From assembly GCA_964426675.1 (NCBI GenBank), contig CAYRRM010000032.1:1-28385 (forward strand): a DNA stretch of 28,385 bases, written 5' to 3'. Position numbers and translations under genes: made by a program. The DNA comes from DYMC01 sp035406705 (GTDB lineage Bacteria; Verrucomicrobiota; Lentisphaeria; Victivallales; GWF2-50-93). The notes under the pieces are model-generated. The model saw only the letters and a program-made list of their open reading frames with translations, was not told the origin of the DNA and did not search any database. Positions 7,923-15,351 of this stretch are shown here, piece by piece; position 1 is the stretch's first letter, and every line of letters starts with the position of its first letter.

Positions 7923-8903
7923 TTATATCAACTTAAAAGATGGGAGGTCCTGAATATCAACAAGCCCCACAACCTTTCCTTCGGAGTCAACAACAACAAT
8001 ATCGTCAATATGCTTTGATTCTACAATTTTCAGTATCTTGATTGCCATATCGTCAGCGAAAACAAAACTTGGAGTTTTTGTCATATAATTTTGAACCTGT
8101 TTGTCGAGGATGGACATATCTTTTTCTGCATTTCTCCTGAAATCTCCATCGGTAAATATTCCCATAAGCTTTCCATCTTCTGTAACGATAATGGCGGAAC
8201 CCGTGCGGGCGGAAGTCATTTTTAGAATAGTTTCTCTTACTGTTGCATTAGGGGGCAAAATTGCTATTTTATTGCCAGTTCGCATTATATCAGAAACTTT
8301 CATACTTATTGCTCTGCCAATTGCGCCAGAAGGGTGCAGTCGACCATAATCTTCTTTTGTAAATTTTTTTAGTTTAAGCAAGGTCATTGCGAGAGCATCT
8401 CCGGCTGCAAGCATAGCCGTTGTTGTGGCTGTTGGAGCAAGATTAAATGGGCATGCTTCGCGGGGAACGGAAATTTTTACGATAATATCGCTGAATTTTG
8501 CAAGGCGTGAGGAATCAGAACCTGTAAGACAGGCTACTGGGATATCAAAGCGTTTTACAGCTGGTATCATTTGAAGGAGTTCATCAGATTCTCCGCTGTA
8601 GCTGAGGGAAAGCAAGATATCTCCTTTCTGAACAACTCCCAGATCGCCGTGCATCGCTTCAACAGGGTGAAGGAAGACAGAAGGGGAACCAGTACTTGCG
8701 AGTGTAGCGGCTATTTTTTTTCCAATATGTCCACTTTTTCCAATTCCACAGACAACAATTTTCCCGCCATTTTCAGTGATTTCGAGAGTTTTCTTTACTA
8801 ATGTTACAAAAGAATCCCCGATATTTTTTTTTACATGGAGGAGGGCATCAATCTCTATGTCAAAAACTTCTTCAACTATATTTAATATTTCGGAATCTTT
8901 CAT
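7923..8903 (-). CDS. kdsD: Arabinose-5-phosphate isomerase (SIS + tandem CBS)
   Basis: Converts ribulose-5-phosphate to arabinose-5-phosphate, the first committed step to Kdo in LPS inner core. The 326-aa protein has an N-terminal SIS domain with GIGKSGHIGKK (53-63, K56), FLHPVEAMHGDLG (77-89), LSYSGESDEL (100-109, E108), PREACP (147-152, E149) and RLHPSGAIGR (188-197, H190). These four residues match K59/E111/E152/H193 of E. coli KdsD with a constant offset of three. Two CBS domains follow (about 202-262 and 270-326). The start overlaps the rpoZ stop as ATGA, indicating coupled translation. Its position beside outer-membrane genes fits Kdo-LPS production. KpsF/GutQ-type paralogues share this architecture, but no capsule or glucitol genes are nearby. 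Confidence 0.94.
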   Translation of the reverse strand: MKDSEILNIVEEVFDIEIDALLHVKKNIGDSFVTLVKKTLEITENGGKIVVCGIGKSGHIGKKIAATLASTGSPSVFLHPVEAMHGDLGVVQKGDILLSLSYSGESDELLQMIPAVKRFDIPVACLTGSDSSRLAKFSDIIVKISVPREACPFNLAPTATTTAMLAAGDALAMTLLKLKKFTKEDYGRLHPSGAIGRAISMKVSDIMRTGNKIAILPPNATVRETILKMTSARTGSAIIVTEDGKLMGIFTDGDFRRNAEKDMSILDKQVQNYMTKTPSFVFADDMAIKILKIVESKHIDDIVVVDSEGKVVGLVDIQDLPSFKLI

Positions 8904-9109
8904 TCCTTAGAACTTTTACTTCTGTCAATTTCTATTTTTCCTTCGGCAATCTCAAAGAGGGCTATGTCAAGGAAATTGTCACTATCAAATTTTACCATTG
9001 GTCTTGCACCTCTTGCAAGCTGTTTTGCCCTTAGAGACGAAATATGTATTAATTCTTTTGGTTTCTGAATTTTTTCTTTTGCTTTATGGAGTAATTCAGG
9101 GGTAATCAT
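8900..9109 (-). CDS. rpoZ: RNA polymerase omega subunit
   Basis: Small chaperone-like subunit that helps assemble beta' into RNA polymerase. The 69-aa protein carries the omega signature: a SSLRAKQLARGARPMV segment (24-39) equivalent to the conserved AKRARQL/GA-P region, followed by IALFEIAEGKI (48-58), matching the family's IALEEIAEGK. It is near the short end of the family range. A strong AAGGAGA site lies 7 bases upstream of the ATG. It sits between the acyl-CoA dehydrogenase gene (17 bp upstream) and kdsD (4-bp overlap), so it is co-transcribed with envelope genes. Confidence 0.9.
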   Translation of the reverse strand: MITPELLHKAKEKIQKPKELIHISSLRAKQLARGARPMVKFDSDNFLDIALFEIAEGKIEIDRSKSSKE

Positions 9110-9126
9110 GTTTATTTCTCCTTATA

Positions 9127-10848
9127 TTAATAATCGATAATTTCTCTATGTCTGTCAATAGTTGTGTAATCGCCACTAATAACTTTTTCATACTTTGCGT
9201 TGAATTCCGGTAAGTAATCGAGAAGAAATTTTTCCGCTAATATTTCGCGAGTTTGATCTTTTAAGGCATCTCTCATCATGAGAAGGGTAGTATATATGAT
9301 TGTTTCCATTTCAACGAGATTTCTCGCCATAAGTTCGTGGTATGAGCTATCCTTTTTTTCCTGGACAAAAGATACAGCTTTTTTATGTTTATTGAGCATG
9401 TCTCTAACCTCAACAACCATCCTTTCAAGAGTACCTTCAAAATTTAATTTTAAGAGTTGTTCTATTGATTTATCTAAGACTCTCTGCATTACACCTCCGA
9501 TAGCGGCGACTACCTGAAGTTGGGTTGTGCCTTCATATATGTTTGTTATTCTTGCATCTCTGTAATAGCGTTCAGCATTAAAATCTTTCATATATCCTGT
9601 TCCGCCGTGGATTTGAATGCCATCGTATGCAACCTGATTGGCGATTTCTGTGCAATAGGCTTTTGCCATAGGAGTCAAAATAGCGGCCATCTTAGCGTAG
9701 TATTTCTGCTTTTCTATTTGTTCCTGACTTGCGTTATTTTCAGAATGATCAACGAGTTTAGTGTAAGCATTTTTGAGATCAACTATTTTTGTTGTTTCAT
9801 ATAGAAGAGTTCTTGCGGCGATAACTTTTATTTTCATTCTTGTGAGTATGTCGTAGATAGCCGGAAATTTATCAATAGTTTTCTTGAATTGTTCTCTTTC
9901 TGCTGCATATTTACGTGCTTCTCTGTAAGCTGCTTCTGCTATGCCGAGGGCTTGTCCGGCTATTGCGACTCTCGCTCCATTCATCAGAGACATAATGTAC
10001 TTTGTAAGTCCACGTCTGCGCATTCCACAAAGTTCAGCTGGAACATGATTATATTGTAATTCACACGTTGCTACGCCGTGAATACCAAGCTTATTTTCTA
10101 TACGGCGAACTACTAATTGAGGACACGCTGTGCAGATGAACATAGATAAACCTCTTCCATCGGTTGTTCCCTCTTCGGAGCGGGCAAGTACAAGGTGAAC
10201 CTTTGCGCATCCATTTGTTATGAAGCGTTTCATTCCGTCGAGATACCATTGGCCTGTTTTTGGATCTTGAGTTGCCTTTAATCTTACTGATTGCAAGTCT
10301 GAACCTGAATCTGGTTCTGTAAGGTCCATTGAACCATCGTATTCCCCTGACGCAAAACCGGGTAAGTATTTTTGTCTTTGTTCTTCTGAGCCAAATTCGC
10401 AGATAGTTTCGGATATATCTTGAAGACCAAAGAGATTTTGTAAACTCGCATCTGCTCTTGATACGAGTTCTGTCATCATTGTATAAATTGTATTGGGAAA
10501 GTTAAGCCCCCCGTATTTGTATGGTAACATTACTCCCATTACACCGGCATTTTTGAGGTCTTCAAGATTTTTTTGTGTAAGAGGATGATAGGTGACTTTA
10601 TTATCTTTAAAAGTTGGGCCTTCCTCGTCAACGATTCTCGCTCTCGGAGCAATTCTTTCGGCTGTAATTTCGCCTATTACTTCGAGAGAACGGCGGTAAT
10701 TTTCCATTGCTTCTTCAAAATTTTCCGGAGCATAATCATAAATTTTTGATTCAGAAAAGTTTTTTTCTTTGATAGTAACGCTTTCTCTTAAATCTACATT
10801 TTCAAGTGCGAATATTAGGTCTTTATTATCTGTGAAAAAATTATTCAT
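9127..10848 (-). CDS. Acyl-CoA dehydrogenase, long form
   Basis: FAD-dependent alpha,beta-dehydrogenation of an acyl-CoA, passing electrons to the EtfAB encoded just upstream. Family landmarks: MDLTEPDSGSD (174-184, flavin/substrate contacts), KRFITNG (207-213), GVATCELQYNHVP (258-270), YAAEREQFKKTI (314-325), IQIHGGTGYMKDFNAERYYRDARI (411-434) and IYEGTTQLQ (437-445), where E439 is the likely catalytic base. At 573 aa it exceeds the common 380-aa enzymes. It has an N-terminal extension of about 45 aa, an insertion near 360-380, and a helical C-terminal tail of about 120 aa, as in DmdC- or FadE5-like long acyl-CoA dehydrogenases. Chain-length specificity cannot be told. A GAGGAGA ribosome site fixes the ATG. 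The gene follows etfA by 13 bp and precedes rpoZ by 17 bp. Confidence 0.92.
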   Translation of the reverse strand: MNNFFTDNKDLIFALENVDLRESVTIKEKNFSESKIYDYAPENFEEAMENYRRSLEVIGEITAERIAPRARIVDEEGPTFKDNKVTYHPLTQKNLEDLKNAGVMGVMLPYKYGGLNFPNTIYTMMTELVSRADASLQNLFGLQDISETICEFGSEEQRQKYLPGFASGEYDGSMDLTEPDSGSDLQSVRLKATQDPKTGQWYLDGMKRFITNGCAKVHLVLARSEEGTTDGRGLSMFICTACPQLVVRRIENKLGIHGVATCELQYNHVPAELCGMRRRGLTKYIMSLMNGARVAIAGQALGIAEAAYREARKYAAEREQFKKTIDKFPAIYDILTRMKIKVIAARTLLYETTKIVDLKNAYTKLVDHSENNASQEQIEKQKYYAKMAAILTPMAKAYCTEIANQVAYDGIQIHGGTGYMKDFNAERYYRDARITNIYEGTTQLQVVAAIGGVMQRVLDKSIEQLLKLNFEGTLERMVVEVRDMLNKHKKAVSFVQEKKDSSYHELMARNLVEMETIIYTTLLMMRDALKDQTREILAEKFLLDYLPEFNAKYEKVISGDYTTIDRHREIIDY

Positions 10849-10861
10849 CTTACAGTTCTCC

Positions 10862-11884
10862 TCAGCATTTTGTCTTATATGCTTTTATCATTTTTGGAAT
10901 TACATCATTTAAATCCCCAACAATTCCGTAATGAGCTACAGAAAATATTGGTGCATCAGGATCATTATTTATAGCCACTATAATGCCACTTTCAGACATT
11001 CCGGCTCTATGTTGAATAGAACCACTAATTCCGCAGGCAATATAGAGTTTCGGGCGAACAGTTACTCCGGTTTGTCCTACTTGATGGTCATGATCTATCC
11101 AGCCGGCATCAACAGCCGCACGAGATGCTCCAACGTCTGCTCCAATAGTCTTTGCAAGATCATAAATTAGTTTGAAATTTTCTTTACTTCCGACGCCATA
11201 TCCACCTGCAACTATAATTTGAGATGACTGGAGGTCGACGCTTTTTTCGCGTTGAATTCTGTCGATGACCTTTAAAACTTTGAGATGATCGGGAATACTT
11301 ACTTTTATTTTTTCTATCTGGCCTTTTCTTCCTGTATCAGGTTCACATAACTTCATTACTCCCGGTCGGACTGTTACCATCTGAGGGTCCTGCCATGTAT
11401 TAACAATTGTCGCTATGATATTTCCACCAAAAGCAGGTCTAATCTGCATTAACTTATTTTTGTAAAATTTATTATTAATTTTATCTTCAAAGTCATCAAT
11501 CTTTAAGTCTGTACAATCAGCAGTTAATCCTGCAAGCAATGCTGAAGCGACGCGGGGAGCAAGTTCTCTTCCTTTCATTGTTGCTCCAAAAAGTAGAATA
11601 TTAGGTCTGTGTTGTTTTGCAAGATTTATCAATATGTGTGCAAAAGGGAGAACTGTAAATGGCTCAAGATCTGGAGATTCAGCCAGGTATACTTTTTCGC
11701 ATCCGTAATGGAATAATTGTTCTGCGCTTTTTTCTATGTTATTTCCAAGAAGGACAGCTTCAGTTTTTACTCCGAGCCTTGCGGCAAGTTCCTTTGCCTT
11801 TGAGATAAGCTCAAGACTTACATTAGCTATTTTCCCACCTTCATGTTCAGCAAAAACCCATACATTTCCAATTTTTAGACTCAT
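10862..11884 (-). CDS. etfA: Electron transfer flavoprotein, alpha subunit
   Basis: FAD-binding subunit of the EtfAB heterodimer, which accepts electrons from the neighbouring acyl-CoA dehydrogenase. The 340-aa protein has an N-terminal alpha/beta domain (1-200) with GRELAPRVAS (105-114), then the FAD domain with IIVAGGYGVGSKENF (223-237), GASRAAVDAGW (252-262), QTGVTVRPKLYIACGISGSIQH (271-292) and AINNDPDAPIF (304-314), all diagnostic. Length is normal. The start lies 4 bp past the etfB stop, with GGGGT over that stop as a possible ribosome site. The sequence alone does not decide between an ordinary Etf and a bifurcating one working with NADH and ferredoxin. Confidence 0.96.
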   Translation of the reverse strand: MSLKIGNVWVFAEHEGGKIANVSLELISKAKELAARLGVKTEAVLLGNNIEKSAEQLFHYGCEKVYLAESPDLEPFTVLPFAHILINLAKQHRPNILLFGATMKGRELAPRVASALLAGLTADCTDLKIDDFEDKINNKFYKNKLMQIRPAFGGNIIATIVNTWQDPQMVTVRPGVMKLCEPDTGRKGQIEKIKVSIPDHLKVLKVIDRIQREKSVDLQSSQIIVAGGYGVGSKENFKLIYDLAKTIGADVGASRAAVDAGWIDHDHQVGQTGVTVRPKLYIACGISGSIQHRAGMSESGIIVAINNDPDAPIFSVAHYGIVGDLNDVIPKMIKAYKTKC

Positions 11885-11888
11885 TTTA

Positions 11889-12779
11889 TTACCCCAATAT
11901 ATGCTCTTTTATAAGTTCGTTTATGAGTGAGCGGATGCCCTGCTCAGTAGCTTCAATTTTCTTCATTTCACTGGCTTTTAAGACTACGCTTTCTATTTGT
12001 TTTACCTTAGTAGGAGAGCCCTTTAAACCAATCCTTTCTATGTCAGCTTTTATATCTGACGCTGTTAACTCCTCTATCCAGAGTCCTTTTTTCCTATATT
12101 CTTTTTCTTCATTAGCAATATTTTCTGCTTCCGTATATGAAGAACGTTTTGCAGAAATTTCAGAACGAGTTCTGGCCCTTTTGTATTTCATCAGTCTTTT
12201 TACTGATGGTGGACGAGGCTCATTTGCGTCAATTACTGTTAAAAGGACTGGTAAATGGCATTCAACGGTTTCATTTCCTCCCTCAATAGCTCTTCTTGCC
12301 TTTATCTTCTTTTTATCAAGTGAAAGGACTTCCTCTACGTAAGCTATTTGTGGTAATTCAAGTTTCTCTGCAAGCTGCGGTCCAACCTGGGCAGTATCTC
12401 CATCTATAGCCTGTCTGCCACAAAGTATAATGTCAAATTTTGTAGCATTTTTGGCAAAACAACTTAATGCATAACTTGTAGCAAGGGTATCAGCTCCGGC
12501 AAAAGCTCTGTCAGTAATTAATGCCACCTTATCAGCTCCTCTGTAAAGAGATTGCCTCAAAACTTCTGCAGCAGACGGAGGTCCCATTGTAACAACAGTA
12601 ATTTCTCCGCCGTAACGTTCTTTCAGTTGTATTGCAAGTTCAAGAGCGTTCAAATCTTCAGGGTTAAATATTGCCGGTAAAGCTGCCCTGTTGACCGTGC
12701 CATCAGGCTTCATTGCCTGTCCGGTAATATTTTTTGTATCCGGAACCTGTTTTACACATACGAGATAATTAAAACTCAC
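11889..12779 (-). CDS. etfB: Electron transfer flavoprotein, beta subunit
   Basis: Partner of EtfA in electron transfer from the acyl-CoA dehydrogenase; also holds AMP or a second FAD, depending on type. The 296-aa protein starts MSFNYLVCVKQVPDT (the classic VCVKQVPDT opening), has NPEDLNALELAIQLKE (39-54), GADTLATSYAL (95-105) and the signature CGRQAIDGDTAQVGPQLAEKL (120-140), then ANEPRPPSVK (185-194). The start codon is GTG at 12779, not ATG. It is chosen because AAAGGTGAG sits just upstream and the N-terminus matches the family. It is the first gene of the etfB-etfA-acyl-CoA dehydrogenase run; a candidate promoter is annotated upstream. Confidence 0.96.
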   Translation of the reverse strand: MSFNYLVCVKQVPDTKNITGQAMKPDGTVNRAALPAIFNPEDLNALELAIQLKERYGGEITVVTMGPPSAAEVLRQSLYRGADKVALITDRAFAGADTLATSYALSCFAKNATKFDIILCGRQAIDGDTAQVGPQLAEKLELPQIAYVEEVLSLDKKKIKARRAIEGGNETVECHLPVLLTVIDANEPRPPSVKRLMKYKRARTRSEISAKRSSYTEAENIANEEKEYRKKGLWIEELTASDIKADIERIGLKGSPTKVKQIESVVLKASEMKKIEATEQGIRSLINELIKEHILG

Positions 12780-12821
12780 TTACTCACCTTTTATTTTCAT
12801 TATTTTTACAAAAAGGCTCTT

Positions 12822-12849
12822 AATATACACCTTTTTAATCAAAAAACAA
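12822..12849 (-). promoter_or_regulatory. Candidate sigma-70-type promoter of the etfBA operon
   Basis: On the minus strand TTGTTT (12844-12849) and TATATT (12822-12827) are 16 bp apart, about 43 bp before the etfB GTG. The 16-bp spacing and TATATT box match the two divergent promoters proposed between the diguanylate cyclase and pgaA genes, which adds some weight. Confidence 0.45.
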
Positions 12850-13129
12850 AGTATTTCTCCTAAATTTCTTCTGAAAATTACAAATAAGTTATCTGTATAT
12901 TTCACAAATCCAGCATGTTGTAGCAGAGAGGTATTGAGACGTAGCTTCTTGCAAATTAAAGGAAACGAAGGACGCAATAGTTCCTTTCCTCGGAAGAAAA
13001 ATACGAAAGAATAAAATGTCTGAAATAGTGATTTTTGTGAAAAATTACAATACCCTCAATATATCTGTAATTTTTACATTTTTCATAATAAACAGGTTAA
13101 GATGTTTAAAAATGAAAAGGCTTTGCTTT
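12850..13129. other. Intergenic region upstream of etfB with a GC-richer island
   Basis: Part of the 354-bp gap between maf and etfB. About 12905-13000 is GC-richer than its surroundings and contains TGCAAAT (12950-12956), then 20 bp later ATAGT (12977-12981), as in two other intergenic islands. A 65-codon minus-strand frame (12780-12977) opens only with TTG, has no ribosome site and resembles no protein I know, so it is not called. The rest (13000-13129) is plain AT-rich sequence. Confidence 0.4.
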
Positions 13130-13158
13130 ATTTTCAAAAAGCCGGGCTTTTTGAAAAT
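13130..13158 (-). terminator. Hairpin over the maf stop codon, probable terminator
   Basis: A perfect 14-bp inverted repeat with a single central base. On the minus strand it has a GCC-C-GGC core flanked by five A and five T (AAAAAGCCCGGCTTTTT). The maf TGA stop lies inside the downstream arm. The T-run after the GC core fits an intrinsic terminator, although the run is short and also pairs with the A-run. Confidence 0.55.
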
Positions 13159-13736
13159 TCTTCATAAAATTTTTTAAGTTCTTCAATAATCTCACAAAGA
13201 GGGAGTCCTACCACATTAGTGTAAGAACCATTGATGCGACGAATCATAGAGGCTGCTCTACCCTGAATAGCGTAAGCCCCAGCCTTATCAAAAGCTTCTC
13301 CGGTTTCTACATAAGACCTAATTTCTTGTTCAGATAAGTTACGAAATTCTACTGAAGTACTGACGTGAAAAGAGATAATTTTATTCGGAAAACGCAGGCA
13401 AACGCCTGTAATGACATTATGAGTTTTACCTGAAAGTAAGCGTAATGTATTAACAGCATCTTCCATATCAGAGGGTTTTCCAAAAATACGACTCTCCAAC
13501 ATTACTATGGTATCAGCAGCAATAATAATTCCATTGGTTTTTATGCTTTCGGCTTTTTCGCGTGCAAGGCGCAGACAAAATCCTACTGGATTTTCATCAG
13601 GAAGTAGTATTTCATTGATTTTAGGAACAATCACCTCAAAATCTATTCCAGCACTTCTTAGCAATTCAGCTCTTCGCAAAGAACCGCTGGCAAGAATAAC
13701 TCTAAATTTACTTTGATTTTGAATATCAGTTATCAT
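13134..13736 (-). CDS. maf: Maf-family nucleotide pyrophosphatase
   Basis: House-cleaning hydrolase for non-canonical nucleoside triphosphates (dTTP/UTP-type in YhdE relatives). The 200-aa protein has ILASGSLRRAELL (14-26, substrate loop), AADTIV (73-78, catalytic D75), FGKPSDMEDA (85-94), LSGKTHNVITG (101-111), GEAFDKAGAYAIQG (146-159) and GSYTNVVGLPL (170-180), all standard. The FDKAGAYAIQG form suggests the YhdE subgroup. Length is normal. The ATG lies 11 bp inside the end of the upstream helicase gene, so translation is probably coupled. A hairpin spans its stop codon, making it the last gene of the cyclase-helicase-maf operon. Confidence 0.95.
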   Translation of the reverse strand: MITDIQNQSKFRVILASGSLRRAELLRSAGIDFEVIVPKINEILLPDENPVGFCLRLAREKAESIKTNGIIIAADTIVMLESRIFGKPSDMEDAVNTLRLLSGKTHNVITGVCLRFPNKIISFHVSTSVEFRNLSEQEIRSYVETGEAFDKAGAYAIQGRAASMIRRINGSYTNVVGLPLCEIIEELKKFYEEFSKSPAF

Positions 13737-15330
13737 GGTTTATTTTTGAGCTTTTTGAAATGATAAAAAGTAAATGTTTTGCCCTTGAAATTGCTGTACA
13801 TAATGCTTCTTTTTTCCAGCGCGAATCCTCAACTGATACATCGAGTAAAATAACAACATCGGCTTCACAACCCTTATATTTCATATATGTAAAATACGGT
13901 ATTTTTAGTATATCATGGGAATTATTTTCCACAATTTCGAATTTTCCAAGAATTGGATTATCTCCTATACAAGTCTTTCTCATAGAGTGCCCACCAAGAA
14001 TGACTATTTGTCTTTCATATATTTTTTGCTCAAGTAAATCATTCAAAATCTGGATTAAGATTTCTCGTCTCTTTGTGTCAGATTCTTCATAAAATATTTT
14101 TACATTTCCTCTGGGGGCAAAGTCTGAAATCACAGGATTTCCAGAACAGTAAGGCTTGAGAAAATTAAAAATTTCCTGTGAATTACGGCAATTTTTATTC
14201 AATATAAATGGAGTACCCAATTTTGGCAAACTTAACTCTTTATTAAAAAGGTTTTGATCCGGATCGTAAAATATAAAGAAATAGCCATCATCCTTCACAA
14301 GTTCGGATACAGATTCCCAATAATTAATATTAAAGTCCTGTCCTTCATCAATAATTACAGCGTCAAATTTCATCGGCTTTTTCTTTAAAAGAGCCATAAA
14401 TTTAGAAGGCAAAGTTTCTGTCCAGATTTTATCATCACTCCTGCGAGGATTTAATTCTATCCCATTATTTCTAAGAGTTTCTATACATAAATCATGGAAA
14501 GTAATGACTTTTACATTAGTTTTGTCTCCTAATGAAAATTTTAATTTTTCACACAACAGAGAATTGTAAACGAGTAACAACACAGTTAAGCCATTTTCTG
14601 CAAGTTCAGCAGCTTTTTTCATAGCCATTATAGTTTTTCCAGAGCCTGCACATCCTTTTATCAGAGCTCTTTTGTGTTCAGAAATGAAGTTTAAAAGCTC
14701 ACATTGTTGTTCTGTTAATGTAAAAATTTTTCTCTCAGATTGTTTTAAATTTTCAGACAATGATATACCATACTCAAAAACAGGAGATAACTTTTTCAAT
14801 ATCAAGTTATAATCGAAATGTTCTATTGAATTCTTTACTGAAAAATCTGAAAAAATTTTTTTAATCGCTTCCTTTAAATACGGTATTTCCTTTCCAGTAA
14901 TACAAATCCCTTCACACTCTGCCGGCACTTCCTCTAATTCGTATATATCAGGAAAGCATATGGCGTGTGCGAAATTCGCAAGACTGACTGATGGCAAAGA
15001 TCGTTTAAGATAGCTCAATAATGCGTATTTATTATTCATTGCCTGTCTCGCCGGGCTAATTATCTTCCATCCATTTTGTTGCCATATTCCATCTTTGAAA
15101 GAAATATGTCCTCCTTTTACTTCAAGTACCATTAATCCGAATTGCGGAGCTAAAACGATAAAATCTATTTCAGCATCTATAATCTTTTTCTGTTGAGTCC
15201 TGTTGAGTAAACTGAAAGAGTGGAAGATAACCCAATCGTCAGGGATTTGTTTCTTCAGTTCATAAAAGAGGCCTATCTCTGCTCTGCTTTTGGTATCATC
15301 CTGACATTCTGAAGGAATCATCCGTGCCAT
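13726..15330 (-). CDS. NERD-domain protein fused to a UvrD/Rep-type (SF1) helicase
   Basis: Predicted DNA-processing enzyme of 534 aa. The N-terminal NERD (nuclease-related) domain covers about 16-125: RAEIGLFYELKKQIP, then DAEIDFIVLAPQFGLMVLEVKGG (52-74), containing the D...E-V-K residues of a restriction-endonuclease-like fold. The SF1 helicase follows: Walker A GCAGSGKT (226-233), motif II DEGQD (328-332), NKNCRNSQEI (378-387), motif V-like MKYKGCEADVVILL (483-496) and TAISRAKHLLFII (512-524). Related NERD-helicases are scattered in bacteria and function is mostly inferred (DNA repair or defence against foreign DNA). A strong AAGGAGGAG site overlaps the end of the upstream cyclase gene and supports ATG 15330; M4 is an alternative. 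One palindrome copy is read ANFA. The architecture is firm, the biological role unknown. Confidence 0.9.
   Translation of the reverse strand: MARMIPSECQDDTKSRAEIGLFYELKKQIPDDWVIFHSFSLLNRTQQKKIIDAEIDFIVLAPQFGLMVLEVKGGHISFKDGIWQQNGWKIISPARQAMNNKYALLSYLKRSLPSVSLANFAHAICFPDIYELEEVPAECEGICITGKEIPYLKEAIKKIFSDFSVKNSIEHFDYNLILKKLSPVFEYGISLSENLKQSERKIFTLTEQQCELLNFISEHKRALIKGCAGSGKTIMAMKKAAELAENGLTVLLLVYNSLLCEKLKFSLGDKTNVKVITFHDLCIETLRNNGIELNPRRSDDKIWTETLPSKFMALLKKKPMKFDAVIIDEGQDFNINYWESVSELVKDDGYFFIFYDPDQNLFNKELSLPKLGTPFILNKNCRNSQEIFNFLKPYCSGNPVISDFAPRGNVKIFYEESDTKRREILIQILNDLLEQKIYERQIVILGGHSMRKTCIGDNPILGKFEIVENNSHDILKIPYFTYMKYKGCEADVVILLDVSVEDSRWKKEALCTAISRAKHLLFIISKSSKINHDN
14968..14980. repeat. 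TGCGA-N3-TCGCA palindrome, copy 7
   Basis: TGCGAAATTCGCA inside the NERD-helicase gene, read as ANFA on the minus strand. It ends a 7.6-kb interval without an exact copy. Confidence 0.85.
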
Positions 15331-15351
15331 GAACTTTTCTTCTCCTCCTTC

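Noticed and set aside
12780..12977. 65-codon minus-strand frame upstream of etfB
   Set aside because: It opens only with TTG, lacks a ribosome site, spans the candidate etf promoter and resembles no known protein.
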